Assembly (NCBI RefSeq): GCF_000812865.1
Contig: NZ_JSYL01000006.1
Span: 59,707 to 123,706, forward strand
Reading direction: 5' to 3'
From: Kaistella jeonii
Lineage (GTDB): Bacteria; Bacteroidota; Bacteroidia; Flavobacteriales; Weeksellaceae
Length of the DNA: 64,000 nucleotides
The notes under the pieces are model-generated. The model did not search any database. It saw only the letters and a program-made list of their open reading frames with translations, and was not told where the DNA came from. This document shows positions 25,394-35,678 of this stretch, one piece after another; position 1 is the first letter of the stretch, and the number at the start of each line of letters is the position of its first letter. The position numbers and the translations under genes were made by a program.

Positions 25394-26395
25394 ATGAAAA
25401 AAATTACACTTTTATTAATGCTCAATCTATTTTGTTTTGCAAGTGCAATTGGAAATATAACAAGTAGTTCTATCTCGAAAAAGTTCGGGAAAAACGTCAA
25501 TGCTTTAGTGCTTGAAAACTCACTTACCATCGACTTTAAAACGGGAGACGATAATCTTGACCACCGCGATTTTTAGAAAAATGTAGATGTAAGAATTACT
25601 TTCAACGGAAAACCTGATTTGTTTCTGGAGAATGTAAATAAAGGCGAAAACTGGCCAAACAATTCAGTGCGAAGATTCGTTTCGCCATTACCGGCAAATA
25701 TTGTGGTAACCGACATCAAAACCATCGCTGTCATTCGGGGAAATGCAACAGGCTCCTGGAATAATGTAGATGGCGCAATGGCAGATAACTGGAATTTGGG
25801 AAAATTAACGGTTGTAGCAAATATTGCCGAAAATGGAATGATGAAAAGATATGTTTTAGCAGATTTGAAGGGAGTCGGCAGAATTCCACTTTACCGCTTT
25901 ATCTATGAAAACAGAAATCCCTGCAGTTATTGCGGCAACACTTTCAATTACACTTTCCCTCATATTTATACGGCTACTACAACAACTCCCTCTATATCGA
26001 CAAGAACGAATGCTAAATTGTCATTCACCATCGGTACGGGCGGAGATAATTTGGAAGGTGGCGATAATGACAATGTCAATATTACGATTCGAATGCGAAA
26101 CAGCCCGCAGGTTTACGTTCTGAGAAATATCAATGCCAAAAGAAAATGGAACAATTTTACGGAAACAAGTCGTGTTATGGAAATCATGAATTCTGCCGCC
26201 ATGGATTTTAATGACATTAAGGAAGTGGAAGTTCGTCATACAGGAGGTGGAGGTATCGGCGCAGATAATTGGGATGTAGATAAAATCTTCATAAGCGTTG
26301 AAAAAAATGGCGAAACAAAAATTCTGATGGATAGAGTTGGAACGCCTATAAGGAGATTTACCGGTGACAATAGAGCTTTAGTGGCTCGATTTTAA
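25394..26395 (+). pseudogene. exported protein gene interrupted by an in-frame TAG
   Basis: A frame beginning with a signal peptide (KKITLLLMLNLFCFASAIG) runs to a TAG at 25574-25576 and resumes in the same frame to 26395, so one codon breaks an otherwise intact 334-codon gene. The protein contains two tandem copies of one domain: DNLDHRDF-stop-KNVDVRI...ADNWNLGKL, and DNLEGGDNDNVNITI...ADNWDVDKI. The stop falls in a conserved part of repeat 1. I do not recognise a function. It may be a true pseudogene, a sequencing error, or readthrough. Coding character on both sides is normal and the lipoprotein ORF follows after 11 nt. Confidence 0.75.
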
Positions 26396-26406
26396 AAAGA
26401 AATACC

Positions 26407-26580
26407 ATGAAAAACTTACTATTTTTATTCATTTTAATCTTACCTCATTCGTGCAGATATTGTAAAACTGGTTCTTCAGATACTTTTGGATCAAAGGTAA
26501 AAGTGACAAAAGCGATTGGAACATTTGATGAGTTGGGAGATGCAAATATTCAATTAAAAATTGATCAAAAAACAGATTAA
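26407..26580 (+). CDS. small predicted lipoprotein, 57 aa
   Basis: The ORF starts 11 nt after the interrupted gene. Its N-terminus KNLLFLFILILPHSC is a lipoprotein-type signal with a cysteine at residue 15, and the mature part of about 40 residues is hydrophilic (SKVKVTKAIGTFDELGDANI). No family is recognised. A terminator follows 30 nt downstream. Close coupling suggests it is co-expressed with the preceding secreted protein gene. Confidence 0.6.
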   Translation: MKNLLFLFILILPHSCRYCKTGSSDTFGSKVKVTKAIGTFDELGDANIQLKIDQKTD

Positions 26581-26610
26581 TTATTTATAACCATAGAAAA
26601 CTTAGATTTT

Positions 26611-26640
26611 AAATCCTCAAAATATTTGAGGATTTTTTCA
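26611..26640 (+). terminator. terminator after the small lipoprotein gene
   Basis: Arms AAATCCTCAAA and TTTGAGGATTT with a T run. The stem is nearly the same as that at 24195. Confidence 0.85.
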
Positions 26641-26674
26641 TATAAAAGACCTCTAATTTTATGACTTTCTTAAC

Positions 26675-26705
26675 TTTGATGTTATATCGAAATTCAGTAT
26701 ATTTG
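26675..26705 (+). promoter_or_regulatory. gyrB promoter
   Basis: TTTG (26675-26678), exactly 19 nt and TATATTTG (26698-26705) form a perfect Bacteroidota promoter. The 5' untranslated region would be about 95 nt, longer than usual here. Confidence 0.8.
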
Positions 26706-26768
26706 TGAGCCTTTTGAAATTATAAAAAAGACGGAAATTTCAGTTAAAATTTAATATAAATTCATTGA

Positions 26769-28742
<1,974 letters not shown>

Positions 28743-28764
28743 GATTTCTTAAAATATTTATATT

Positions 28765-28795
28765 AAACTGTTCAAATTCTTGAGCAGTTTTTTTT
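28765..28795 (+). terminator. gyrB terminator
   Basis: Arms AAACTGTTCAA and TTGAGCAGTTT (one G-T pair) with a 4-nt loop are followed by a T run, 23 nt after the gyrB stop. Confidence 0.85.
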
Positions 28796-28894
28796 ATCAT
28801 AAAATTATTAATAATGTATGGCTTATTACTTTTTTGGTTTAAGAAATCTATTCTTAAAATTTTTTTAAATAAATAATTTTCATTAAATTTAAAA

Positions 28895-29704
28895 ATGAAA
28901 AATTTCTTCGTCATTTCAATCACCTTATCCTTATTTCTATTTAGCTGTAATAAAGAAAAAAAAACGGTCGAAGCCGCTTCGAAAGTTAAGGAAAAAACAA
29001 TTATTGTTCCTGAAAAATTTGAGGTGGATTCTGTAAAAGTTGATGATTCTCTAAAAGTAGATAAAAATCTGACAATTGCTTTTAGATCTAAGTTATTGGT
29101 TTTCAATCAAATTAAAGATTCAGCTTTACTGGATTCAGTCTATGCAAGAGAAAACATTCATTCAACTAATTATTCTAAAGCCAATCTCACTAAAGAATTA
29201 GAGGCTAAAAAAGCTAAATTTTATAAAGAAACGAAGGATGGCTTGAAAGATTGGAAACCCGATTTTAAAACAACCTGGAATAATAATTCTGACATGACGG
29301 TTTATTCCAATAGGAACGATTTGTTAACGGTCAAATATTCCGGGGATGGATTTACAGGCGGCGCTCATGGATATTACTACGAATTTTATAAAGTTTTTGA
29401 TCTTAAAAATAATAAAACACTGCACCTGTCAGATATTTTGACGGAGCAAGATCCTAAAATCTGGAGTAGAATTTTGATGGATAATTTCCTGAAAAACGAT
29501 TTAGGAAAAGGTCAGGCTGAAATGCTCCTGGTGAAAGAAATTCCATTAACAGAAAATTTTTATTTAGGAAAGGATCATCTTTATTTCCTTTATAATCAAT
29601 ATGAAATTACAGCTTATGCTGCAGGTCCGGTTTTGATTAAAGTTCCTTTTTCAGCTATCAAACCTCTACTGAAAAGTGAATTCAAAACCCGATTAGGATT
29701 ATAA
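28895..29704 (+). CDS. DUF3298-like lipoprotein
   Basis: The 269-residue protein has a lipoprotein signal (ITLSLFLFSC, Cys20). The C-terminal part VKYSGDGFTGGAHGYYYEFY followed by FDLKNNKTLHLSDILTE is the DUF3298/RsiV-like domain found in cell-envelope and anti-sigma proteins. Function is not known; binding of envelope components (lysozyme in RsiV) is documented only for distant homologues. It lies in front of the lipid kinase gene, separated by 52 nt. Confidence 0.8.
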   Translation: MKNFFVISITLSLFLFSCNKEKKTVEAASKVKEKTIIVPEKFEVDSVKVDDSLKVDKNLTIAFRSKLLVFNQIKDSALLDSVYARENIHSTNYSKANLTKELEAKKAKFYKETKDGLKDWKPDFKTTWNNNSDMTVYSNRNDLLTVKYSGDGFTGGAHGYYYEFYKVFDLKNNKTLHLSDILTEQDPKIWSRILMDNFLKNDLGKGQAEMLLVKEIPLTENFYLGKDHLYFLYNQYEITAYAAGPVLIKVPFSAIKPLLKSEFKTRLGL

Positions 29705-29756
29705 TAATTTTGAAGAAAGTAAGTTTAATGATTTGCTTTCTTTATTTTTGTAAACC

Positions 29757-30608
29757 ATGAAAAATGTAGCTTTTATCATCAATCCTTTTTCTGCAAAGAA
29801 AAATTATCAGCTTTTTGTTGATTCCTTAAAAAAAGGCGTCGAAAATCCAAATTTTTATATTTCAGAATCACTCACAGGCACTGAAAATTTCATTAAAGAG
29901 AATTTCGAAAATACTGATATTTTCGTAGCAGTTGGTGGCGACGGAACAATTTCCTCCGTTGCAAAAAGCCTCATCAATACTGGGAAAATTCTTGCTATAT
30001 TTCCTGCAGGTTCGGGAAATGGTTTTTCTAATGAAACCAATTTTACAAAAAATTTAGATGAACTTTTAGCAAAAATAAAAGCCTGTCAATTTCGGGAAAT
30101 CGACACTTTTAAACTTAATGATCAACTTTCAATCAATGTTTCGGGGACTGGTTTCGACGGAAAAGTCGTAAAGGAATTCGAAAAAACAAGTCGAGGTTTC
30201 AAAAATTATATTCAAGTTTCTATCAGGACATTCTTTAATTACAAACCAATACAAGTTCGATTCAAATCTGAAGTTTTTAAAAAATACGACGGTGAATATC
30301 TCATGCTAAACGTTGCAAATACCCGTCAATTCGGGAATAATGCATATATCGCACCGCATGCAAGCACAGTCGATGGTTTGGCAGAAATTGTTTTAGTGAA
30401 AAAATTTCCATTAACGTACGGCGCACTTTTCGCGGTCCGTATGTTTTCAAAAAATTTAAAAGAAGATCAATATGTAACCTATCTTTCGGTTCCGGAAATT
30501 GAGTTTAGTGTGAATACCAAAGACTGGCATCTGGATGGGGAATACAATGAGATCTCCTCTCCTATTCACATTAAAGTTTTACCAAAAAGTTTGAAAATTT
30601 TAGTCTGA
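29757..30608 (+). CDS. diacylglycerol/lipid kinase family protein
   Basis: The 283-residue protein has the DAGK catalytic signatures: nucleotide loop GGDGT (60-64) and PAGSGNGF (83-90), plus a C-terminal half with the NVSGTGFDG and HLDGEY segments. The family (YegS/DgkB/LCB5-like) phosphorylates lipid alcohols such as diacylglycerol. The actual substrate is unknown. It converges on the photolyase gene with a 28-nt gap. Confidence 0.88.
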   Translation: MKNVAFIINPFSAKKNYQLFVDSLKKGVENPNFYISESLTGTENFIKENFENTDIFVAVGGDGTISSVAKSLINTGKILAIFPAGSGNGFSNETNFTKNLDELLAKIKACQFREIDTFKLNDQLSINVSGTGFDGKVVKEFEKTSRGFKNYIQVSIRTFFNYKPIQVRFKSEVFKKYDGEYLMLNVANTRQFGNNAYIAPHASTVDGLAEIVLVKKFPLTYGALFAVRMFSKNLKEDQYVTYLSVPEIEFSVNTKDWHLDGEYNEISSPIHIKVLPKSLKILV

Positions 30609-30636
30609 GAAACCCTCGAGAAAAAAGCTTTTTAAA

Positions 30637-31938
30637 TTATTCCTGCAAGCCTTTTTTATAGGTTTCGAGAGCTCGCAAACGTGCAAATTTATGATCAATC
30701 ATTGGTTGTGGATATTCTTTAGTTCCAAATTCTTTGACCCACTTTTTGATATATTTAAATTCTGGATCGAATTTCTTTTGCTGTTCTTCCGGATTGAAAA
30801 CTCTGAAATATGGAGCCGAATCGCAACCTGTTCCTGCACTCCATTGCCAGTTTCCATTGTTCGCAGATAAATCGTAATCCAGTAACTTTTCTGCAAAATA
30901 AGCTTCACCGATTCTCCAGTCCATTAAAAGATGTTTCGTGAAGAAACTCGCACAAACCATACGAACGCGATTATGCATAAAACCTGTTTCATTTAATTCC
31001 CGCATTCCTGCATCAACAATCGGATAACCGGTTTTTCCCTCTTGCCATTTTTTTAAACTTTCATCATCATAAAGCCAGGCGATTTTGTCGTACTTTCTTT
31101 TAAAAGATTCGTGAATAACTTTTGGAAAGTGATATAAAATCTGCATAAAAAATTCCCGCCAAATCAATTCTTTCAAATAAGTTTCGTTGAGGTGATTGGC
31201 TTCTGCCGCTAATTTCCTGACGCTTATTGTTCCGAAACGAAGATGAACACTCATTTCCGAAGTTTTTGTCGTAGGAAAATTTCGGGTTTCGTGATAGGTT
31301 TTTAAAATATCACGATTAATTTTTGGAATTTTAAATTCATAATCTGTTTTTTTGAAACCGATTTTTTCTAAAGTAATTTTCTGTTTTTCAACGTTAATAA
31401 AATGATGAGGGAGTTTCTCACTAGGATATGACTTGGTTTCAACATCATTATTATATTTTATTAACCATTGCTTTGAATAAGGTGTGTAAATGGTATAAGG
31501 CGTTCCATCGGATTTTAAAATATCATCTTTATGGAAATGAACCTGATCTTTAAAAGTATAAAAATGAATATCGTTTTCCTTTAAAAACTGATCAATTTCC
31601 TTATCTCTTTGAATGGCAGAAGGTTCATAATCTTCATTACAGAAAACGCTTTCAATTTTGGAATCTTTTACTAAATCTTTAAAAATATTTAAAGGATTAC
31701 CATGTAAAATCTTAATTGCTTTGCCAGATTTTGCTAAATAAATATTAAGTGTTTCTAAAGCTTGGAAAATAAAGTCGACCCTTTTATCTTCTTTATTATC
31801 TAATTTTGAAAGAATTTCTTCATCAAAAATAAAAATAGGTAAAATATTTTCTGAAGACTCCAAAGCTTTAAAAAGCCCATGATTATCGGACAGTCTTAAA
31901 TCTCGCCGGAACCAGAAAATACTAATTCTATTAGGCAT
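30637..31938 (-). CDS. phrB: deoxyribodipyrimidine photolyase
   Basis: The 433-residue flavoprotein repairs UV-induced pyrimidine dimers with blue light. It has the N-terminal antenna-binding Rossmann fold (FWFRRDLRLSDNHG) and the FAD domain with GMRELNETGFMHNRVRMVCA, ANNGNWQWSAGTG and DSAPYFRVFNPEEQ, which are class I CPD photolyase signatures; the electron-transfer tryptophans of the WQW region are present. Its start overlaps the MarR gene by 8 nt, so it is the last gene of the eight-gene operon. A cryptochrome with altered function is less likely, but specificity is not proved by sequence. Confidence 0.94.
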   Translation of the reverse strand: MPNRISIFWFRRDLRLSDNHGLFKALESSENILPIFIFDEEILSKLDNKEDKRVDFIFQALETLNIYLAKSGKAIKILHGNPLNIFKDLVKDSKIESVFCNEDYEPSAIQRDKEIDQFLKENDIHFYTFKDQVHFHKDDILKSDGTPYTIYTPYSKQWLIKYNNDVETKSYPSEKLPHHFINVEKQKITLEKIGFKKTDYEFKIPKINRDILKTYHETRNFPTTKTSEMSVHLRFGTISVRKLAAEANHLNETYLKELIWREFFMQILYHFPKVIHESFKRKYDKIAWLYDDESLKKWQEGKTGYPIVDAGMRELNETGFMHNRVRMVCASFFTKHLLMDWRIGEAYFAEKLLDYDLSANNGNWQWSAGTGCDSAPYFRVFNPEEQQKKFDPEFKYIKKWVKEFGTKEYPQPMIDHKFARLRALETYKKGLQE

Positions 31939-32581
31939 TTTCTACCATTTTCAAAATTTTCTTTGTTTCCTCATTTCTTAAATTCGTGTAAACCGTATGA
32001 TGGAAAGTGTTTAATTTCTTCAAAGAATTGAGTAAATGTTCCTTCTCTTCATGATCCAATTTTCCACACATGATTTTTGAAACCATGGTAATATCTTTCA
32101 TCGATTCTGAAAAAACTTTTTTCCCTTTTTCCGTCACCGAAATTCGAGTACTTCTCTTGTCATTTTCGTCTGGACTTTCGACCAATAAACCATTTCTCAC
32201 CAATCTTTTGATGATTTCGATGCCAGTTTGTTTTTCGTGGGCATTTTTTTCAATCAACTGCATTTTCGTCAGGGACGGATAATCCATTAATCTAAAAAGA
32301 TAAGTAAAATCTTCATTCACCAAATCAGGATGATTCTCTAACGATTTCTTTATCAAATGCTTAGAATAACGACCCAGCATAATTACCTGTTTAGCGATTT
32401 CATTTTCAAGATCGAAAACCTCTAGACCAAACTTTTCGGTAAGGTTTCTTGGCGTTTCGCTTTCGTAAGCTTTCTGATTTAAATAAAGACGGAAATCTTC
32501 CAAACTGGTTTGATTCCCAGGTTGAACTTTTTGAAAAGTATCTAATTCTGATAAGATATCGATGATTAAATTTAATTCCAT
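31931..32581 (-). CDS. MarR-family transcriptional regulator
   Basis: The 216-residue protein carries a winged-helix MarR domain: DYPSLTKMQLIEKNAHEKQT, then GIEIIKRLVRNGLLVESPDENDKRSTRISVTEKGKKVF, where the D-x-R-S-T-R wing is diagnostic. An N-terminal extension of about 60 residues is longer than in most MarR proteins. Its 3' end overlaps the photolyase gene by 8 nt and it follows the SDR gene by 15 nt, so it probably regulates this light/stress operon. It is a candidate repressor for the divergent crt promoter too; that is inference. Confidence 0.88.
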   Translation of the reverse strand: MELNLIIDILSELDTFQKVQPGNQTSLEDFRLYLNQKAYESETPRNLTEKFGLEVFDLENEIAKQVIMLGRYSKHLIKKSLENHPDLVNEDFTYLFRLMDYPSLTKMQLIEKNAHEKQTGIEIIKRLVRNGLLVESPDENDKRSTRISVTEKGKKVFSESMKDITMVSKIMCGKLDHEEKEHLLNSLKKLNTFHHTVYTNLRNEETKKILKMVENA

Positions 32582-32596
32582 ATTAATAATTTTTTG

Positions 32597-33292
32597 TTAT
32601 AATTTTATATTTCCTAAACCGCCGTCAACTCCGATTACTTGTCCTGTTATCCAGGAACTCTTATCTGAAAGTAGAAACTCGACGAGTTGCGCGCTGTCTT
32701 CTGTTGATCCAATTCTCTGCAATGGATGACGTTTTGCCGAAGCCTCCCTTTTTTCCTCCGTTGAAAGTAGCATTGCCGCCAAAGAAGTATCTGATAGCGA
32801 CGGTGCGATCACATTTACCCGGATTTTTGCAGCGGCTAATTCTGAAGCTAAACTTCGGGCAAAACTTTCAATGGCACCTTTACTTGCCGCGATCGACGTA
32901 TGAAAAGGCATTCCTACTTTAGCCGCAACGGTACTGAACAAGACAATACTTGCGCCACCCGACTTTTTTAGAATCGGCAAACATTTCTGAATAACGCGAA
33001 CTGCTCCCAAAAAATTCTGATGAAAATCTGCTAGGAAATCTTCTTCCGTTAATCGGTTAAAAGGCTTCAGGTTGATGGATCCCGGACAAAAAACTACGCC
33101 ATGTAATTGGTCGGGCAAAGATAATTCACTCAAGTCGTCTTTCGCAACATCAAACTGAAAAAATTGAGTACCTAAACTTTCAAGTTCTGGTGTTAAGTTT
33201 CGCGAAATGGTGTAGAGATTTTCCTCTTTTAAAAGTTGCGCGGTTTTCAGTCCAATTCCTCTTCCTGCACCAATTATTAATATATTTTTCAT
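32597..33292 (-). CDS. short-chain dehydrogenase/reductase lacking the catalytic tyrosine
   Basis: The 231-residue protein is a classical-length SDR with the nucleotide loop GAGRGIG (8-14), FCPG (68-71) in place of NAG, and an IVLFSTVAA segment with the catalytic serine region. The active-site YxxxK is replaced: the lysine K138 is present in SIAASKGA but the tyrosine position is I134. The usual reductase mechanism is therefore questionable. The C-terminal WITGQVIGVDGG is normal. It lies in the photolyase operon, 22 nt behind DUF2256. Confidence 0.85.
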   Translation of the reverse strand: MKNILIIGAGRGIGLKTAQLLKEENLYTISRNLTPELESLGTQFFQFDVAKDDLSELSLPDQLHGVVFCPGSINLKPFNRLTEEDFLADFHQNFLGAVRVIQKCLPILKKSGGASIVLFSTVAAKVGMPFHTSIAASKGAIESFARSLASELAAAKIRVNVIAPSLSDTSLAAMLLSTEEKREASAKRHPLQRIGSTEDSAQLVEFLLSDKSSWITGQVIGVDGGLGNIKL

Positions 33293-33314
33293 CGCTGAAT
33301 TTTATTTTTTTTAT

Positions 33315-33452
33315 TTATTTATTCCTTTTGCATTTTTCACTGCAATAAATGACATTATCCCAATTTTTCTCCCACTTTTTTCGCCAGGAAAATTCTTTTT
33401 TACAGACGGGACAAATTTTAAAAGGAAGATTTACCTTCTTTACATTTTTCAA
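33315..33452 (-). CDS. DUF2256 protein, 45 aa
   Basis: This short ORF encodes a protein with two CxxC-like pairs: [15 protein letters not shown] and YCSEKCKRN. This is the DUF2256 signature, a small presumed zinc-binding protein commonly found beside photolyase or cryptochrome genes. No ATG or GTG is in frame after the preceding stop; TTG at 33452 gives [12 protein letters not shown], the family's usual start. It lies 12 nt behind the flavin reductase and 22 nt before the SDR. Function is not known. Confidence 0.88.
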   Translation of the reverse strand: MKNVKKVNLPFKICPVCKKEFSWRKKWEKNWDNVIYCSEKCKRNK

Positions 33453-33464
33453 AGTGAAAACACA

Positions 33465-34085
33465 TTATTTAGGTTTCGCATAAGGCAATTGTTCTAAAAA
33501 CTGACTCGAATAATACGCATCTAAACCACCACTTAATAAAAGATTGTCTGGATTAACCAAACCATCTTCAGACAAACGTTTTTCGGGAATTTGAATCGAC
33601 TCAATACTTCCGATAACCATGATCGTGTTGTTAATTTCAATATTTAAGATCTGTTCAAATTTCATTTCAATTTTAATGTCGGCTTCCTTCACAAAAGGCG
33701 GAAAAATTTCAAGTAAATACTCTGGTGTAAAACCTACAGCTTCAAACTCAGAAATATTTTTTGGATAACGAGCCGAAGTTTGATGTGCCTCTTTTATCCA
33801 CTTTTTATCGATCAAATTAATCGTGTAAGAGCCAGTTTCCCTAATATTTTCTAAAGTATCGCGCTCCACGACATCGGGTCTTGAAATAAAACCAAATAAC
33901 GGCGGATTCGCTCCCAAATGGATCACCGAATTGAAGATCGCAACATTTTCCTGACCCTCTTTCGACTTCGTTCCTATCAAAGCAACCTGCCGAATTCCGG
34001 CTAAAGAGTTGATCAGTTTGATCCGGAAATATTTTTCACTCTCCGACATCATTTCTTTCGTCATTCTAATTACAGCATCGCTCAT
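33465..34085 (-). CDS. flavin reductase family protein
   Basis: The 206-residue protein has the FMN-binding split-barrel of flavin reductases: EKYFRIKLINSLAGIRQVAL, the pterin/flavin motif SVIHLGANPPLFGFISRP, and TINLIDK. Members reduce or bind FMN for partner enzymes. ATG 34085 was chosen because it begins 1 nt after the stop of the TIGR03643 gene; the longer frame to 34157 would overlap that gene by 71 nt. A reduced-flavin supply for the photolyase or another enzyme of the operon is possible, but only a position-based idea. Confidence 0.87.
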   Translation of the reverse strand: MSDAVIRMTKEMMSESEKYFRIKLINSLAGIRQVALIGTKSKEGQENVAIFNSVIHLGANPPLFGFISRPDVVERDTLENIRETGSYTINLIDKKWIKEAHQTSARYPKNISEFEAVGFTPEYLLEIFPPFVKEADIKIEMKFEQILNIEINNTIMVIGSIESIQIPEKRLSEDGLVNPDNLLLSGGLDAYYSSQFLEQLPYAKPK

Positions 34086-34086
34086 C

Positions 34087-34362
34087 TTATCTCTTACTAA
34101 TTTTATTTCCAGAGATTGATTTTTGTCGGCTGCACCGGAATCGATCGATTTCAGCATTTCTTTTGTGCAAATGCTTTTGGCTTACTCCCGAATTCACACG
34201 AGCCCGCCACAAATTGAAAGAACTTCTTTTCAGTTCCTTTCTCATCAAAGCGATCACGTCTTTTTCTGCCAAAGCAAATTGGTAAGTGATGGCTTCAAAA
34301 GGAGTCCGATCTTCCCAAGCCATCTCTATAACCCGGTCGATTTGTGCGTCGTCTAAAATCAA
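34087..34362 (-). CDS. TIGR03643-family protein
   Basis: The 91-residue protein has the sequence DRVIEMAWEDRTPFEAITYQ followed by FALAEKDVIALMRKELK, which is the TIGR03643 pattern; this family is small, helix-turn-helix-like in look, and often adjacent to cryptochrome/photolyase and DUF2256 genes. Function is not known. It overlaps the ABC1 kinase gene by 4 nt upstream and ends one base before the flavin reductase ATG, so translation is coupled. Confidence 0.8.
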   Translation of the reverse strand: MILDDAQIDRVIEMAWEDRTPFEAITYQFALAEKDVIALMRKELKRSSFNLWRARVNSGVSQKHLHKRNAEIDRFRCSRQKSISGNKISKR

Positions 34363-35678
34363 TTTTTTATAAAATTTTTGTAATTATTAATCTTAACATC
34401 TTTCGCATTAATGTCATGCATCAAACTGTATAAACCGAAAAATGTTCTGTTCATATAGATGAAATGTTTGGAACCCCGATTTGCATTTCGACCTTTCATC
34501 TGGGTATTCTTCGCATATTTTTGACCTAAATCAGCAATAGCTTCAAAAAAAGTATTGTCTGAAAAATCAAAATTTTCTTCCTGAAAAGGCGTCGTGAACA
34601 AATAGAGCAATTCGTAAAAAATCTGAGTGAAAAATTCTTTCTCTTCCGCCGAATCGTCTTCTCTAATAATTTCCAGTTCCAGTAATTTCTGATCGAAAAA
34701 TTCTTTATTATCTAGATTTTCTCTCAACGATAATTCAAAATAAGGCACATAAAACTCTTCCGGAATCGCTTTCATACATCCAAAATCGATAGCGATCAAA
34801 GTTCCGTCTTCTGAAACCAGGAAATTTCCCGGATGCGGATCGGCGTGAACTTTTCTCAAGTAATGAATTTGAAACATATAAAAATCCCACAAAGCCTGCC
34901 CAACTTTTTGCGCCATTTCCGGATCTTTATTCTGCTCGCAAAAAGTAGATAAATGCTTCCCGTGCATCCAGTCCATCGTGATTATTTTACCATTCGATAA
35001 TTCCGGATAATAATTTGGAAAAGCCAGATTGGGTAAGTTTTCACAACTTTTTCTTATTTCTAAACTTTGTTGCAGTTCCAATACGTAATCAGTTTCTTCT
35101 AAGAGCTTATCTTCAACTTCTTTGAAATATTGATCAGAATTCTTTCCTTTGATATTAAACATCTTCATCGCAATCGGTTTAACCATGGCTAAATCGGAAG
35201 AAATACTGTCGGAAATACCCGGATATTGAATTTTTACCGCAAGTTCTTTTCCATCTTTCGAAGCTTTGTGAACCTGACCAATACTTGCAGCGTTTGTAGA
35301 CTCTGCATTAAAACGGTCAAACAATTCTGTCGGTTTTTTTCCAAAATAATTTTTAAAAATCTTGACTACTAAAGGCGCAGAAAGTGGCGGAACCTGAAAT
35401 TGAGAAAGTGAAAACTTCTCAACGTACGCAGCTGGTAAAATATTTTTTTCCATGCTTAACATCTGAGCGACTTTCAAAGCACTTCCTTTCAATTCTTTTA
35501 AACCGTCGTAAATATCAGAAGCATTATTCTTATTGAGGTTTCCTTTGGCTTCATCTTCTGTTTTAGTGATTTTTTCACCGTAGTATTTAAGGTAATTCAC
35601 TCCGATTTTTGCTCCTGTCGAAATCAACTTACTTGCGCGTTCAATTTTACCTGTAGGGATTCTATCTAATGTTTTCAT
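34359..35678 (-). CDS. ABC1/UbiB/AarF-family atypical kinase
   Basis: The 439-residue protein is a UbiB/COQ8-like kinase-fold protein. The Lys of the ATP site is in LAVKIQYPG; the catalytic HADPHPGNFLVSEDG and the metal-binding IAIDFGCMKAI are present. The N-terminal KxGQ motif that defines the family and blocks ordinary kinase activity reads KVAQ (residues 69-72), with Gly to Ala. COQ8-type proteins support quinone synthesis or lipid homeostasis; a role in carotenoid or quinone protection here is only inferred from neighbours. It overlaps genes on both sides by 4 nt. Confidence 0.88.
   Translation of the reverse strand: MKTLDRIPTGKIERASKLISTGAKIGVNYLKYYGEKITKTEDEAKGNLNKNNASDIYDGLKELKGSALKVAQMLSMEKNILPAAYVEKFSLSQFQVPPLSAPLVVKIFKNYFGKKPTELFDRFNAESTNAASIGQVHKASKDGKELAVKIQYPGISDSISSDLAMVKPIAMKMFNIKGKNSDQYFKEVEDKLLEETDYVLELQQSLEIRKSCENLPNLAFPNYYPELSNGKIITMDWMHGKHLSTFCEQNKDPEMAQKVGQALWDFYMFQIHYLRKVHADPHPGNFLVSEDGTLIAIDFGCMKAIPEEFYVPYFELSLRENLDNKEFFDQKLLELEIIREDDSAEEKEFFTQIFYELLYLFTTPFQEENFDFSDNTFFEAIADLGQKYAKNTQMKGRNANRGSKHFIYMNRTFFGLYSLMHDINAKDVKINNYKNFIKN

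Noticed and set aside
34086..34157. Longer N-terminus of the flavin reductase
   Set aside because: It would overlap the TIGR03643 gene by 71 nt; the ATG at 34085 fits the usual coupling.
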